From Brucella pseudogrignonensis (GTDB lineage: Bacteria > Pseudomonadota > Alphaproteobacteria > Rhizobiales > Rhizobiaceae): a DNA stretch of 64,000 nt. Below the pieces are notes generated by a model that saw nothing but the letters and a program-made list of their open reading frames with translations, made no database searches and was not told where the DNA came from. Shown here piece by piece: positions 8,143 through 16,587 of this stretch; position 1 is the stretch's first letter; every line of letters starts with the position of its first letter. The position numbers and the translations under genes are program-made. The stretch lies in assembly GCF_032190615.1 (NCBI RefSeq), contig NZ_JAVLAT010000002.1, positions 1,106,001 to 1,170,000 on the forward strand, in the 5' to 3' direction.

Positions 8143-9093
8143 ATGGTGGAGCGGAATATTGCACTGGCGGATTGGTTGAAGCCGTTTGTTGAGAAGCTAG
8201 GTCACAAAAACGGCGGCAGATATGCCGGTATATGTTTTGGGCCTGATCGGACTGGGTGATCGCAAGAGTATCGAGCCGATGGCGGAACGCATTGCGCCTG
8301 ATCACTACGATCGTCTGCATCATTTCATCTCGGATGGGATTTGGGACGTCAGTCCGTTTGAGACGGAGCTGGCTGTACAGGCTGACAGAATAGTCGGAGC
8401 CTCAGACGCCTTTCGGGTGATCGACGATACGGGTCTACCGAAGAAGGGTGATCATTCGGTGGGGGGCGCCACAATATGCTTCGATGCTGGGCAAACGCGC
8501 CAATTGCCAGACGTTGGTATCGCTGACGTTAGCACGCGAGGCGGTTCCAGTTCCGGTTGGTTTGCGACTGTTCTTGCCGGAAAGCTGGACCAGTAACCAG
8601 GATCGGATGGTGAAGGCTGGCGTCCCCGAGGAGATGTGCTTATCCCCATGGTGTCGCCCCGATTTTTCCGGTTTCCGGTCACGGCAGGCCGCGCAAGCAT
8701 TCGATCCCTGACACCCTGTCGAGGGCGGCCGAAGCGATCCTGGAAGGAGGTCAGTTGGCGTCGCGGAACGAAAGGTCGCCTGACAGCGCACTTTGCTGTG
8801 CTCCGCATTCGGATCGCTGATGGTAGTCCGCACCGTATCTTCGACAAGGGACAGCAACATATGCCGGGCGAAGCAGCGTTAAAGCAGCTGGCAACTGCCA
8901 TCAAAGCCCGATGGGTCTGCGAGCAGGCGCATCAACAAATGAAAGAAGAACTCGGCCTTGATCACTTCGAAGGCCGATCATGGCAAGGTCTGCATCGACA
9001 CGCGCTGATGACAATGATCGCTTATGCCTTCCTTCAACATCAGCGCCTACACCAAGTCAAGCGGGAAAAAAACCAAGAGGCACGGCCCGCCTA
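8143..9093 (+). pseudogene. IS701-family transposase, several frameshifts and an internal loss
   Basis: The gene starts with MVERNIALADWLKPFVEKLG at 8143. It shifts frame near 8213 into PVYVLGLIGLGDRKSIEPMAERIAPDHYDRLHHF. It shifts again near 8460, where GDHSVG should continue as APQYASMLGKRANCQTLVSLTLAREAVPVPVGLRLFLPESW but that part lies in another frame. After VKAGVPEEM a block including one DDE acidic region is lost or scrambled, and the C-terminal part (KARWVCEQAHQQMKEELGLDHFEGRSW, with the last catalytic Glu) is in a third frame from about 8720 to 9093. At least three frame changes make it non-functional. Confidence 0.82.
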
Positions 9094-9200
9094 AACCGAC
9101 ACTGCCAGCCATACGACACGCAGTCATGAACACCCTCCCATCAACGTCAGCCCCAGACGATGTCCGCACTGCTGAATTCGCTTCAGACCGCCAAAATGTA

Positions 9201-9216
9201 TTCTGCCAAAGTAGTG
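9201..9216 (-). repeat. Right terminal inverted repeat of the IS701-like element
   Basis: TTCTGCCAAAGTAGTG, the inverted partner of 8071-8086 with 14 of 16 matches. It is followed by TTAG. The 144 bp from here to the otnC stop hold nothing I recognise. Confidence 0.75.
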
Positions 9217-9360
9217 TTAGTATTCTTTTATGGCTCAACGGAAGCTGTACTGCCTTTCAGATTGACTGGGAACGCATTGCCACAGTTCAATCGTAAGACA
9301 AAACTAAAGTGTCTTTACGCCAACCTGAGAACACGCAGCTAAAATAAGATTAATGTAACT

Positions 9361-10008
9361 TCATGTTTTCGTACACTTAAATCGCGATTCAAGTGAGCGC
9401 ATCTGTTCCATATTGAGTGGTCTAATTGCTCTATCATTCAGCAGATAAAACAGTCGTGCTGTTTCTTCGAGTTCTTCCGTCGCATATTGCGCCTCATGTA
9501 AATTACGACCAGAAACCACAGGACCGTGATTCGCCAGAAGCACGGCATGATGATTCTTGGCCATGTCTTTGACTGCATAAGCTAGTTTCTCATCGCCCGG
9601 AGCAAAATAGGGAACCAGTGGCAAGCGCCCTACCCGCATCACATAATAAGCGGTCAAAGGTGGCAGCACATTTTCTGGATCAACATCAGCCATAATGCTG
9701 GCTGCAACTGCATAAGTCGAATGCAAGTGCACAACAGCTCCTGCAGACTGACGCTCGCAATACATACAAGAATGCAAAAATGCTTCCTTGGTCGGTCGGT
9801 CACCGCTTATCAAAGTGCCGTCAGCAGTGCACCGCGAAAGCCTTGCAGGATCGAGAGTGCCGAGCGAGCAATCAGTCGGTGTCATCAGCATCGTGCCATC
9901 GCTCAGCCGTGCACTGATATTGCCTGTAGAGCCAAATGTCAGACCGCGATCAAAGATCGACTTTCCGACGGCGCAGATTTCATCTCGCAAACGGGTTTCT
10001 TCCGACAT
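9361..10008 (-). CDS. otnC: 3-oxo-tetronate 4-phosphate decarboxylase (OtnC), class II aldolase family
   Basis: A 215-residue class II aldolase/adducin-fold enzyme. OtnC decarboxylates 3-oxo-tetronate 4-phosphate to dihydroxyacetone phosphate and CO2. The metal ligands appear as HLHSTYA (two His) and LLANHGPV (third His). The N-terminal signature STGNISARLSDG and the substrate-phosphate loop are family-typical. The start MSEETR (10008) is used because the ORF's longer N-terminus only overlaps the kinase stop. It is the last gene of the operon that begins at 16323; the kinase upstream makes its substrate. Confidence is high for family and good for the reaction, given the paired OtnK. Confidence 0.88.
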   Translation of the reverse strand: MSEETRLRDEICAVGKSIFDRGLTFGSTGNISARLSDGTMLMTPTDCSLGTLDPARLSRCTADGTLISGDRPTKEAFLHSCMYCERQSAGAVVHLHSTYAVAASIMADVDPENVLPPLTAYYVMRVGRLPLVPYFAPGDEKLAYAVKDMAKNHHAVLLANHGPVVSGRNLHEAQYATEELEETARLFYLLNDRAIRPLNMEQMRSLESRFKCTKT

Positions 10009-10016
10009 TATTGCGA

Positions 10017-11273
10017 TCACGCCATCATCTCCCAGGCTTTGATGAAAAATTCATCCGAGCCAAAATTACCCGATTTAAGAGCAAGCCTCACCGGCCCTTC
10101 GCCTGCGGATGTCACAAGCGGCACACCGGGATCAATCTCCCGGCCAATCCAGAAAGCCTCAGCCCCCAGCGCTTGAACCACGGCACCGGACGTCTCACCG
10201 CCAGCAATGATAAAGCGATTATATCCCTGCTTAGAAAGACCAGCTGCAACCTCGCCAAGAAGTTTCTCAACGACGAGACCTGCAGTTTCCCGGCCAAGTT
10301 CTTCTTGTGCCAGTGCAACGATATCAGGCTCGGCAGACGAGTAAACGAGTGGAGGCAATAGGCTATCACGATGTGATCTGACGAAAGCAATCACGTCGCC
10401 GGGTGTGGTTTTTCCGCCGGCAATATCCAATGCATTCAACTGCATTGATGGGACACCATGAACCTTCGCCGTCTCAATCTGTCGCCGGGTTGCAGCTGAA
10501 CACGAGCCAGCCAATATGACGCCGCCGCCAATAGCAATCGGTGTTTCTGAGCGACCACCAGTCTCACGTAGCAGCCCTGACATACGAAAATTTTCGGGCA
10601 AGCCCTGAGCGACCGCAGAACCGCCTGTAACCAGCTTCAAATCACGCACCGCACGCCCGATAGCGCGCAAATTCATATCATCAATCGCATCCACGATTGC
10701 GATCCCATTCAACTCGGCCAGCACATCCGCAATAGTATCTGCTCCTGACGCCACCACCTGATGGGCAACCAGACTAACCTCATTTGCAGATTGTCGTTGC
10801 AGAACACGGACGAGGTTAGGATCGCACATCGGCGTAAGCGGATGGTCGCGCAGCGGACTTTCCGACAGCAGTTGGTTACCAACAAACAAGTGGCCCTGAA
10901 AAACTGTGCGCCCATTGGCCGGAAAGGCGGGACAAGCGATCGTTCGGCTCTCGCCAACAAGTTTCAGCAGTGCATCCGTAACAGGGCCGATATTGCCCTT
11001 ATCGGTTGAATCAAAGGTCGAACAGTATTTGAAGAAGAGCTGTTTTGCACCTGCTTCAAGCAGCAGTTTTGCTGCACCAATCGATTGTTTAATCGCCGCC
11101 TCTGGCTCGATTGTACGGGACTTAAGTGCAATGATCACTGCATCAGCATCACCAAACTGCGATGTATCGTTGGGCAGACCATTGACCTGCACAACATTCA
11201 TTCCTTCACGTGATAGAATAAGGGCAAGATCAGTCGCACCGGTCAGATCATCGGCAATAGCACCAAGAAGCAT
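10017..11273 (-). CDS. otnK: 3-oxo-tetronate kinase (OtnK), DUF1537/four-carbon acid sugar kinase family
   Basis: A 418-residue ATP-dependent acid-sugar kinase. The N-terminal domain begins GAIADDLTGATDLA, the family hallmark, followed by FFKYCSTFDSTDKGNIGP and VACPAFPANGRTVFQGHL-type blocks. The C-terminal nucleotide-binding part has FIIAGGETSGAVVQALG. The ATG at 11273 is preferred to the one at 11279 because GGAG lies 6 nt before it but abuts the other. It phosphorylates a 3-oxo acid for OtnC next door. The family also includes kinases for 3-oxo-isoapionate (OiaK) and D-threonate, so the exact acid is open. Confidence 0.87.
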   Translation of the reverse strand: MLLGAIADDLTGATDLALILSREGMNVVQVNGLPNDTSQFGDADAVIIALKSRTIEPEAAIKQSIGAAKLLLEAGAKQLFFKYCSTFDSTDKGNIGPVTDALLKLVGESRTIACPAFPANGRTVFQGHLFVGNQLLSESPLRDHPLTPMCDPNLVRVLQRQSANEVSLVAHQVVASGADTIADVLAELNGIAIVDAIDDMNLRAIGRAVRDLKLVTGGSAVAQGLPENFRMSGLLRETGGRSETPIAIGGGVILAGSCSAATRRQIETAKVHGVPSMQLNALDIAGGKTTPGDVIAFVRSHRDSLLPPLVYSSAEPDIVALAQEELGRETAGLVVEKLLGEVAAGLSKQGYNRFIIAGGETSGAVVQALGAEAFWIGREIDPGVPLVTSAGEGPVRLALKSGNFGSDEFFIKAWEMMA

Positions 11274-11306
11274 AGTCATCTCCTACTGCATTATCGGAGG
11301 CGCGGC

Positions 11307-12587
11307 TCAATAGAGCCAGCGCGCAGGAACGATAACAATTTGCGGGAACAGCCATAACAGAACCAGAACCGCAAACTGTGCGAGAATGAAAGGGACAGCA
11401 CCGCGCTCCACATCCATGTATCGAACTTTTGCGACCGCGCAGGCCACATTCAGAACGGCGCCCACCGGCGGTGTAATCAGGCTTATTGCAGCCGTCATGA
11501 TGAACATCACACCAAAATAAACAGGGTCAATGCCCGCCTGTTTGGCGATTGGCAGAAGCACTGGTGTCATGATCAGGATAGTCGGAATGAAATCCAGCGC
11601 TGTACCGATCACGATCAACAGCAGCAGCATAACAGCCATCAGAAGCAACGGACTTTCACGCAGTGGACCAAGCCAGCCAACAATTTCGGCTGGAATGTTT
11701 GCAATCGCGATCATATAGGCTGTGATGGAAGCGGCTGCGACCAGAAGCATTACGGCTGATGTCGTCAGCACTGCACTCACAAAGCAATGATAAAGCTTGG
11801 CTAGTGAAATTTCGCGATAGACAAAGCACCCGATGAACAGAGCATAGACGCAAGCGACAACGCCAGCTTCTGTGGGAGTGAATATTCCGGCCTTCAGTCC
11901 GCCAATAATGATAACGGGTAGCATGAACGCAAAGCCTGCATCCATTGCTGCTTTACCAACATCTTTCCAGCTCGAACGAGGCAGAACAGCGGTATTTTCC
12001 TTACGGCTTAGCAACCACCAGGCCACAGCAAGCGAGAGCGCCATTAACAGCCCTGGCACAATACCAGCCATAAACAATCGTGTTATCGAGACGCCACCGG
12101 CAACGCCAAACACGATATATCCGATTGAAGGCGGCAAGACGGGCGCGATGATACCGCCTGCGCTGATAAGACCAGCGGAACGGCCTAGGTTATAGCCAGC
12201 ATCGCGCATGATTGGGATCAGCATGCCTGCCAGCACTGCAGTATCCGCAATCGCCGATCCAGAAAGACTTGCAAGCAGAAGTGCCGTCACAATAGCAACA
12301 TAGCCCAAACCACCTTTGAGATGCCCAACGAGCGTCAATCCGAAATTGACCAAACGGCGCGACAAACCGCCAACATTCATCGCCTCGCCAGCGAGCAGGA
12401 AGAAAGGAATAGCCAGTAGCGGAAAACTATCCGCGCCATTGGTCATTTGCAGCGCAATCAGCTGCCAATCGAGCATTCCAAGCCACCACATCATGGCAAT
12501 GCCGCTGAGGATCAGGCCAAAGGCGATGGGGGTTCCGATAAGAAGTGCTGCAATAAGCACAACGATAAAAACAACAAGCGTGGTCAT
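11307..12587 (-). CDS. TRAP transporter large permease (DctM), acid-sugar operon
   Basis: A 426-residue inner-membrane protein of the DctM family, the ion-coupled translocating subunit of TRAP importers. About 12 hydrophobic segments are visible, with the family blocks AIPFFLLAGEAMNVGGLSRRLV, GSAIADTAVLAGMLIPIM and EAGVVACVYALFIG. The GSGSA-like loop (LASLSGSAIAD) is one of the sodium/substrate regions. It overlaps the DctQ stop by 4 bp. It lies 33 bp upstream of otnK, so uptake and phosphorylation of the substrate are co-expressed. Confidence 0.92.
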   Translation of the reverse strand: MTTLVVFIVVLIAALLIGTPIAFGLILSGIAMMWWLGMLDWQLIALQMTNGADSFPLLAIPFFLLAGEAMNVGGLSRRLVNFGLTLVGHLKGGLGYVAIVTALLLASLSGSAIADTAVLAGMLIPIMRDAGYNLGRSAGLISAGGIIAPVLPPSIGYIVFGVAGGVSITRLFMAGIVPGLLMALSLAVAWWLLSRKENTAVLPRSSWKDVGKAAMDAGFAFMLPVIIIGGLKAGIFTPTEAGVVACVYALFIGCFVYREISLAKLYHCFVSAVLTTSAVMLLVAAASITAYMIAIANIPAEIVGWLGPLRESPLLLMAVMLLLLIVIGTALDFIPTILIMTPVLLPIAKQAGIDPVYFGVMFIMTAAISLITPPVGAVLNVACAVAKVRYMDVERGAVPFILAQFAVLVLLWLFPQIVIVPARWLY

Positions 12588-13090
12588 TTTGAGCGATCCT
12601 CACTGTGCTGATTTTTAGCAAATGTGAAAAGCGCACAAATCAGATCAATGAATGCGACAACCGCGATCATTACACCTGCTATCAGCGGGGCCGCGTAGAC
12701 CACACCCATCGGAATACCTGAAATAGGCGCTTTGTTGGCCATATTGGTGATCGTCTGATCATATGCGCCAGCAACCAGAAAGCAGCAGCAGGCGATGATA
12801 ATTATATTTGTGAGCGCGCGGCAAATGATAGCGGAGGTGCCGGTTAAACGCGCTGTCAGGATATCCACACCGAGATGTTCATGGCGGCGTGCGACGACGA
12901 CCGCACCAACGAATGAAATCCACACAAACATCATGCGGGACACTTCATCCGTGATCGTAATGCCGGTATCAAACCCATAACGCATGACGACGTTCGCAAA
13001 AACCAGTGCCACCATTGTGGCCAGGATCATAGCAAGAAAGGCTTCAAGCGCCTTAAATCCCCAATCTGAAATCTGTTGCAAGACACTCAC
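12584..13090 (-). CDS. TRAP transporter small permease (DctQ), acid-sugar operon
   Basis: A 168-residue four-helix membrane subunit, with FVWISFVGAVVVARRHEHLGVDIL as the DctQ-family signature (Trp in helix 2, conserved EHLGVD loop). It pairs with DctM to form the membrane part of the importer. It overlaps the cyclase stop (4 bp) and the DctM start (4 bp). The interposed cyclase gene between DctP and DctQ is unusual, because the three TRAP genes are normally adjacent. Confidence 0.9.
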   Translation of the reverse strand: MSVLQQISDWGFKALEAFLAMILATMVALVFANVVMRYGFDTGITITDEVSRMMFVWISFVGAVVVARRHEHLGVDILTARLTGTSAIICRALTNIIIIACCCFLVAGAYDQTITNMANKAPISGIPMGVVYAAPLIAGVMIAVVAFIDLICALFTFAKNQHSEDRSK

Positions 13091-13761
13091 AGATTGATCT
13101 CCCCCTCAATTGCGAAGACACGCGACGGCGCGCCATCGGCATTAACAACCTTGAGCGGAGCAGCGGAAAGCAAAAACCGTTTGCTTGTCAGGGCTGCTGT
13201 ATTGACGACATATTCAATCAGCGTAACGCCTGCACGCAGCAAAACATCATGCGTGACATGCTCTTCGTCAGGAACACGAATACCGTCGAGAAGAAGTCGG
13301 ATTGGGTAGTCTTGCGGGAAGTCGACTGCAAGTGCGCGGGGTTTTAACTTCAGAAGATACTCTGATGCCTCACGCGTCAGCCACGGCGCATCGGTCCAGA
13401 ATTCGCGGGTTTGATAATCACGGCGCTGATCCCACTGCGTTGAAAGCAGCAATATATCGCCTTCCTTACCACCCGGATTTGTAGAAGCCAGTTGTTCTGC
13501 GGTGATCGCACTATTCTCTGGCACGTGAGACAAATCGAACAGGCGACACGCACCGACGACATTTTCAAGCTGTGTCGCCTCAATCGTAGGCGCACCGGCA
13601 ATAAAGTGCGCCTGAGCATCGACATGCGTGAAACCGTGGCACGTGGTTGCCAGCGACGTCACGCGGAACTGATCCCCGCCCGACTTGTCACCCTTTACGT
13701 GCACCTGTGGGTTCCATCGAAAATGATCGGATATAGGCATGCTGAGATCAACGATGCGCAT
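13087..13761 (-). CDS. Cyclase-family metal hydrolase (kynurenine formamidase-like fold)
   Basis: A 224-residue protein of the bacterial putative-cyclase family, Mn/Zn-dependent hydrolases with a swivelling beta/alpha fold. The metal motif HGFTHVDAQAHF matches H-G-T-H-x-D-x-P-x-H loosely (Thr preceded by Phe, Pro replaced by Ala). ALAVDFPQDYP and the C-terminal INT/VNTAAL block fit the family. The ATG at 13761 is chosen because AGGAAAG lies 5 nt before it; the longer frame runs back into the dctP end. The operon suggests hydrolysis of a lactone or amide of the imported acid, which is inference only. Confidence 0.75.
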   Translation of the reverse strand: MRIVDLSMPISDHFRWNPQVHVKGDKSGGDQFRVTSLATTCHGFTHVDAQAHFIAGAPTIEATQLENVVGACRLFDLSHVPENSAITAEQLASTNPGGKEGDILLLSTQWDQRRDYQTREFWTDAPWLTREASEYLLKLKPRALAVDFPQDYPIRLLLDGIRVPDEEHVTHDVLLRAGVTLIEYVVNTAALTSKRFLLSAAPLKVVNADGAPSRVFAIEGEINL

Positions 13762-13847
13762 CTGGCTTTCCTGCTCAAGTATTTCACATTCAGATGCGTC
13801 AAATCTGAATGGCATGACACTGCGACGAACTAAAATGAGGCATGACG

Positions 13848-13872
13848 GGCGCAGATTTTTATGATCTGCGCC
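13848..13872 (-). other. Hairpin between dctP and the cyclase gene
   Basis: Perfect 9-bp stem (GGCGCAGAT with ATCTGCGCC) and a 7-nt loop, 22 nt past the dctP stop. There is no T-run behind it, so it more likely protects or trims the transcript end of the binding-protein gene, which is needed in excess, than terminates outright. Confidence 0.55.
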
Positions 13873-13894
13873 GCAGTGATGGGATGAGTTTATA

Positions 13895-14896
13895 TCAGCC
13901 GAGTGCTGCGATGCGATCTGGCAATTCTGCGCCAAACTGGGTAGCAAAGGCTTCTCGTACTTTGTCGGCCACAACAGCGCGCAGCGCTTCACGATCCGGC
14001 GTTTCGACAACTTCCATCCCTTCGGATTTAAGTGTCTCCAAGCTGGAAATCTCACGCTCAGCGTTCATCTGGCGTTGCTTGACAGCTGCTTCACGCGCAA
14101 CCGCTACCAAGGCCTCCCGCAATGCCGGGTCCATTGCATCAAGCTTCGTCTTGTTCGTAACCAATGGCGATGTGGTAAACGCGTGCTGGGTGAGTGAAAG
14201 GTAACGCTGCACTTCGTTGAACTTCGAATTGAGGATCAGTGTGGTGGGGTTTTCCTGACCATCAATCGAGCGCATTTCAAGCGCTGTGAACAACTCAGTG
14301 AAAGCCATAGGTGTTGGAACGGCTCCAAGCAGTTCAAATGCTCTGATATGTGCCGGGTTCGGCGTGGTCCGAATTTTAAGGCCTTTCAGGTCGTCAACAC
14401 CATGAACAGGACGACGGCTGTTGGTGACATTGCGCCAGCCAGTCTCCCATGTTGCCAGCGCAACAATGCCTGACGGCTCAAGCTCTGCACGCAACTCATC
14501 ACCAATTTCTCCGTCTAAAACCGCTGCAACATGGTTACGATCTTTGAACAGGAATGGCAGATCAAGCACATTGAGCTTTGGCGCAAGCCCGGTAAAAAAT
14601 GGATTCCCTGTCACCATAATATCAATCGTGCCACCGCGCACCGCATTGATCATGGTGGAATCATTACCAAGGATTCCGTTGGCAAAGACCTGAACACCAA
14701 GCGCGCCATCTGTGCGCTCACGAAGCGCTTCATTCATCCACAAGCCAGCATCTTGCCAGCTATCGGTATCCGGGTGTGGATGCGCCAGCTTTAACACCTG
14801 TGTTGACTGCGCTCGACCAATTGCCGGTGCGGCCAAAAGAGCTGCACCCGAAGCCATGACGCCCATGAAACGGCGACGATTAATGTTCATGATCAT
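13895..14896 (-). CDS. TRAP transporter substrate-binding protein (DctP), acid-sugar operon
   Basis: A 333-residue exported binding protein. The N-terminus NRRRFMGVMASGAALLAAPAIGRAQ has a twin-arginine-like stretch before the hydrophobic core, so Tat export is possible. DctP blocks include LKLAHPHPDTDSW, LNVLDLPFLFKDRNHV, DLKGLKIRTTPNPAHI (the Arg that salt-bridges a substrate carboxylate) and RSIDGQENPTTLI. The strong GGGAGG site sits 5 nt before the first ATG. The ligand is a carboxylate; operon partners suggest a hydroxylated C4-C5 acid. Confidence 0.9.
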   Translation of the reverse strand: MIMNINRRRFMGVMASGAALLAAPAIGRAQSTQVLKLAHPHPDTDSWQDAGLWMNEALRERTDGALGVQVFANGILGNDSTMINAVRGGTIDIMVTGNPFFTGLAPKLNVLDLPFLFKDRNHVAAVLDGEIGDELRAELEPSGIVALATWETGWRNVTNSRRPVHGVDDLKGLKIRTTPNPAHIRAFELLGAVPTPMAFTELFTALEMRSIDGQENPTTLILNSKFNEVQRYLSLTQHAFTTSPLVTNKTKLDAMDPALREALVAVAREAAVKQRQMNAEREISSLETLKSEGMEVVETPDREALRAVVADKVREAFATQFGAELPDRIAALG

Positions 14897-14919
14897 GTTT
14901 TCCTCCCAGATGATCTTTG

Positions 14920-16323
14920 TTATGTGCGCGGCTTGTCAGCCCCGAAAAAGAATGCGTCTTGCCAAAGACGAAGTTGCCAAAGAGCACTTGTCTCAGGAAT
15001 TTCGAGGTCAGCGATCGTAATGGCCTTCCCGGCCTTGACCGAACGCTTAAGCGTCTTGTTCGCAGCCAGATAAAAAGGCGCAGGCGCTTCGCCAGTCAAA
15101 GGACGTGCTGGCAAAATAGCCGAGGACACCCCAGTTACCGAATGGTGATGACCACCCATTTCGAGGACATGCCCAGCTTCCAGATCAATATCAGCAATTG
15201 CAACCAAATCGACATGATGCGCTGGGATAATTGCGCCTGACGAAAGGCCTTTCATGCCTGCTTCAAGAACAGAAGTTGCAGCTTCCAAACCAAGCAGATG
15301 ACGCGGGATGTAAACCATCGCGCATTTCAGGTCACGGCTGACGACATGACCTTTTTCTTCAAGCATTTTCCACGTTGCAATATCGTCACAACGAATAATC
15401 ACAAAAACGCCGCCCGCGAAACTGACCTCACCCGGATTTCGCAGGCAATGAAAGACATCAAGAGTGCCAGTTTCTTCGAGAATTCCGCCCTCCGATTTTG
15501 AGCAGAACACCGAAGGGACTTCGCCAATACGTGCAATGGGGGCATGAAGCGCGGGCGCATCAACACTCAGTCCAAGCGCATTTGCAACGACACTCAATTC
15601 GCACAGATCAGGGACAGCGCGTTGCGGCAAATCAGAAGCAGCCAATGCACGACCAGCCATAACATCCTGCATGCTACGATCAGCAGACTGCGAAAATTGC
15701 CCAAAGTCTGGCGCATCAACAGTTACGCCATTGCTTGTGAGCTTACCCGTCTCAGCGTCAAAAACGAAGTCATACTCGCTGGATTTTCCAGCTGCAATAA
15801 TCTCAAATCCTAGCAACTGCGCCCAAGTAATCAGTCCAATGAGCAAGCTCGGCTGATCGCCGTCAACTGGCGTCACTATCAACCGCTTTTCTCGCGCCAT
15901 GGCAGCGAGGCCCGGTCCTATGACGCTATCAACCTCTTTCGAGACAAGTGCTACGTGATGACCGGCCTCAATAGCCAAACGCGCATGACGTGCACCGGCC
16001 TCTGGATGGCCAGTCGCTTCAACAACAACGTCGAACGGAAGATCTGCAACAAGCGCAAAATCAGCAACAGCGATGTACTTGCCAGCATCCCATGCGGAGC
16101 GCGCCGCCTCAACGGTATCACAAACGCAAACACTATCAGCAGCCACACCAGTTTCAATAATTGCTTTCGCAGCAGCCGCAGCAGAAATATCAACGGCTAC
16201 ACGCGCACGCATCAGAGGCACTCGCAACCCTTGCGCCAGAAAGCTGCGGCCAAATCCTCCCGTACCGATTATGCAGGTCTCGATGGGGCGGTGGCTGGCA
16301 TCGAAATAGGCGTGATAATTCAT
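14920..16323 (-). CDS. DXR-II/DRL-like oxidoreductase (Rossmann plus SAF domain), first gene of the acid-sugar operon
   Basis: A 467-residue NAD(P)-dependent enzyme often annotated as homoserine dehydrogenase or SAF-domain protein. The Rossmann motif IGTGGFG is at residues about 19-25, then VVVEATGHPEAGARHARLAIEAGHHVALV, GDQPSLLIGLITWAQLLGFEIIAAGK and a C-terminal SAF domain from about residue 370 (DIDLEAGHVLEMGG, VKAGKAITIADLEIPE). These blocks match the Brucella DXR-II (DRL) family, whose members catalyse reductoisomerisation. Linkage to OtnK/OtnC suggests an acid-sugar oxidoisomerase instead. The start is uncertain: MNYHAYF at 16323 is chosen; 16347 and 16365 are alternatives, and none has a clear ribosome site. 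Confidence 0.75.
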   Translation of the reverse strand: MNYHAYFDASHRPIETCIIGTGGFGRSFLAQGLRVPLMRARVAVDISAAAAAKAIIETGVAADSVCVCDTVEAARSAWDAGKYIAVADFALVADLPFDVVVEATGHPEAGARHARLAIEAGHHVALVSKEVDSVIGPGLAAMAREKRLIVTPVDGDQPSLLIGLITWAQLLGFEIIAAGKSSEYDFVFDAETGKLTSNGVTVDAPDFGQFSQSADRSMQDVMAGRALAASDLPQRAVPDLCELSVVANALGLSVDAPALHAPIARIGEVPSVFCSKSEGGILEETGTLDVFHCLRNPGEVSFAGGVFVIIRCDDIATWKMLEEKGHVVSRDLKCAMVYIPRHLLGLEAATSVLEAGMKGLSSGAIIPAHHVDLVAIADIDLEAGHVLEMGGHHHSVTGVSSAILPARPLTGEAPAPFYLAANKTLKRSVKAGKAITIADLEIPETSALWQLRLWQDAFFFGADKPRT

Positions 16324-16370
16324 CCGGACTACATCTTTCGCAATCATTCTCAATCGCGTCGCCATCAACT

Positions 16371-16576
16371 TTGTATGCAATAACTGCAAACAACAGTCTA
16401 ACTGCGACACGTCACACGAGACATCATCATTCTGTATGCAATTTGACCAGATCAGACAGATAAAACTGCCAAAAAAATCGATCTCCTCACCATTTCCGGA
16501 TTAATTGCATGCAAAATAATATGTGTCAATACTGTTGCAGGCGCATTTCGTAGCATTTAAGATGGATTGCATGCAA
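16371..16576. promoter_or_regulatory. Four TTGYATGCAA palindromic operator sites in the divergent promoter
   Basis: TTGTATGCAA at 16371-16380, CTGTATGCAA at 16432-16441, TTGCATGCAA at 16505-16514 and TTGCATGCAA at 16567-16576. The start-to-start spacings are 61, 73 and 62 bp, close to whole numbers of helical turns, so bound regulators would lie on one DNA face and could loop the DNA. The last site touches the ribosome site of the GntR gene (autoregulation), and the first lies just before the operon's first codon. Confidence 0.75.
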
Positions 16577-16587
16577 AAGAGGTTGTG

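Larger units (their letters stand above)
8071..9216 (+). mobile_element. Degenerate IS701-like insertion sequence with terminal repeats
   Basis: Bounded by 16-bp imperfect inverted repeats (8071-8086 and 9201-9216; 14 of 16 match when one is reversed). The flanking tetranucleotides are CTAG (8067-8070) on the left and TTAG (9217-9220) on the right. Both fit the YTAR target preference of the IS701 family, with one base of the expected duplication changed. The internal gene is broken, so the element cannot move on its own. Confidence 0.8.
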
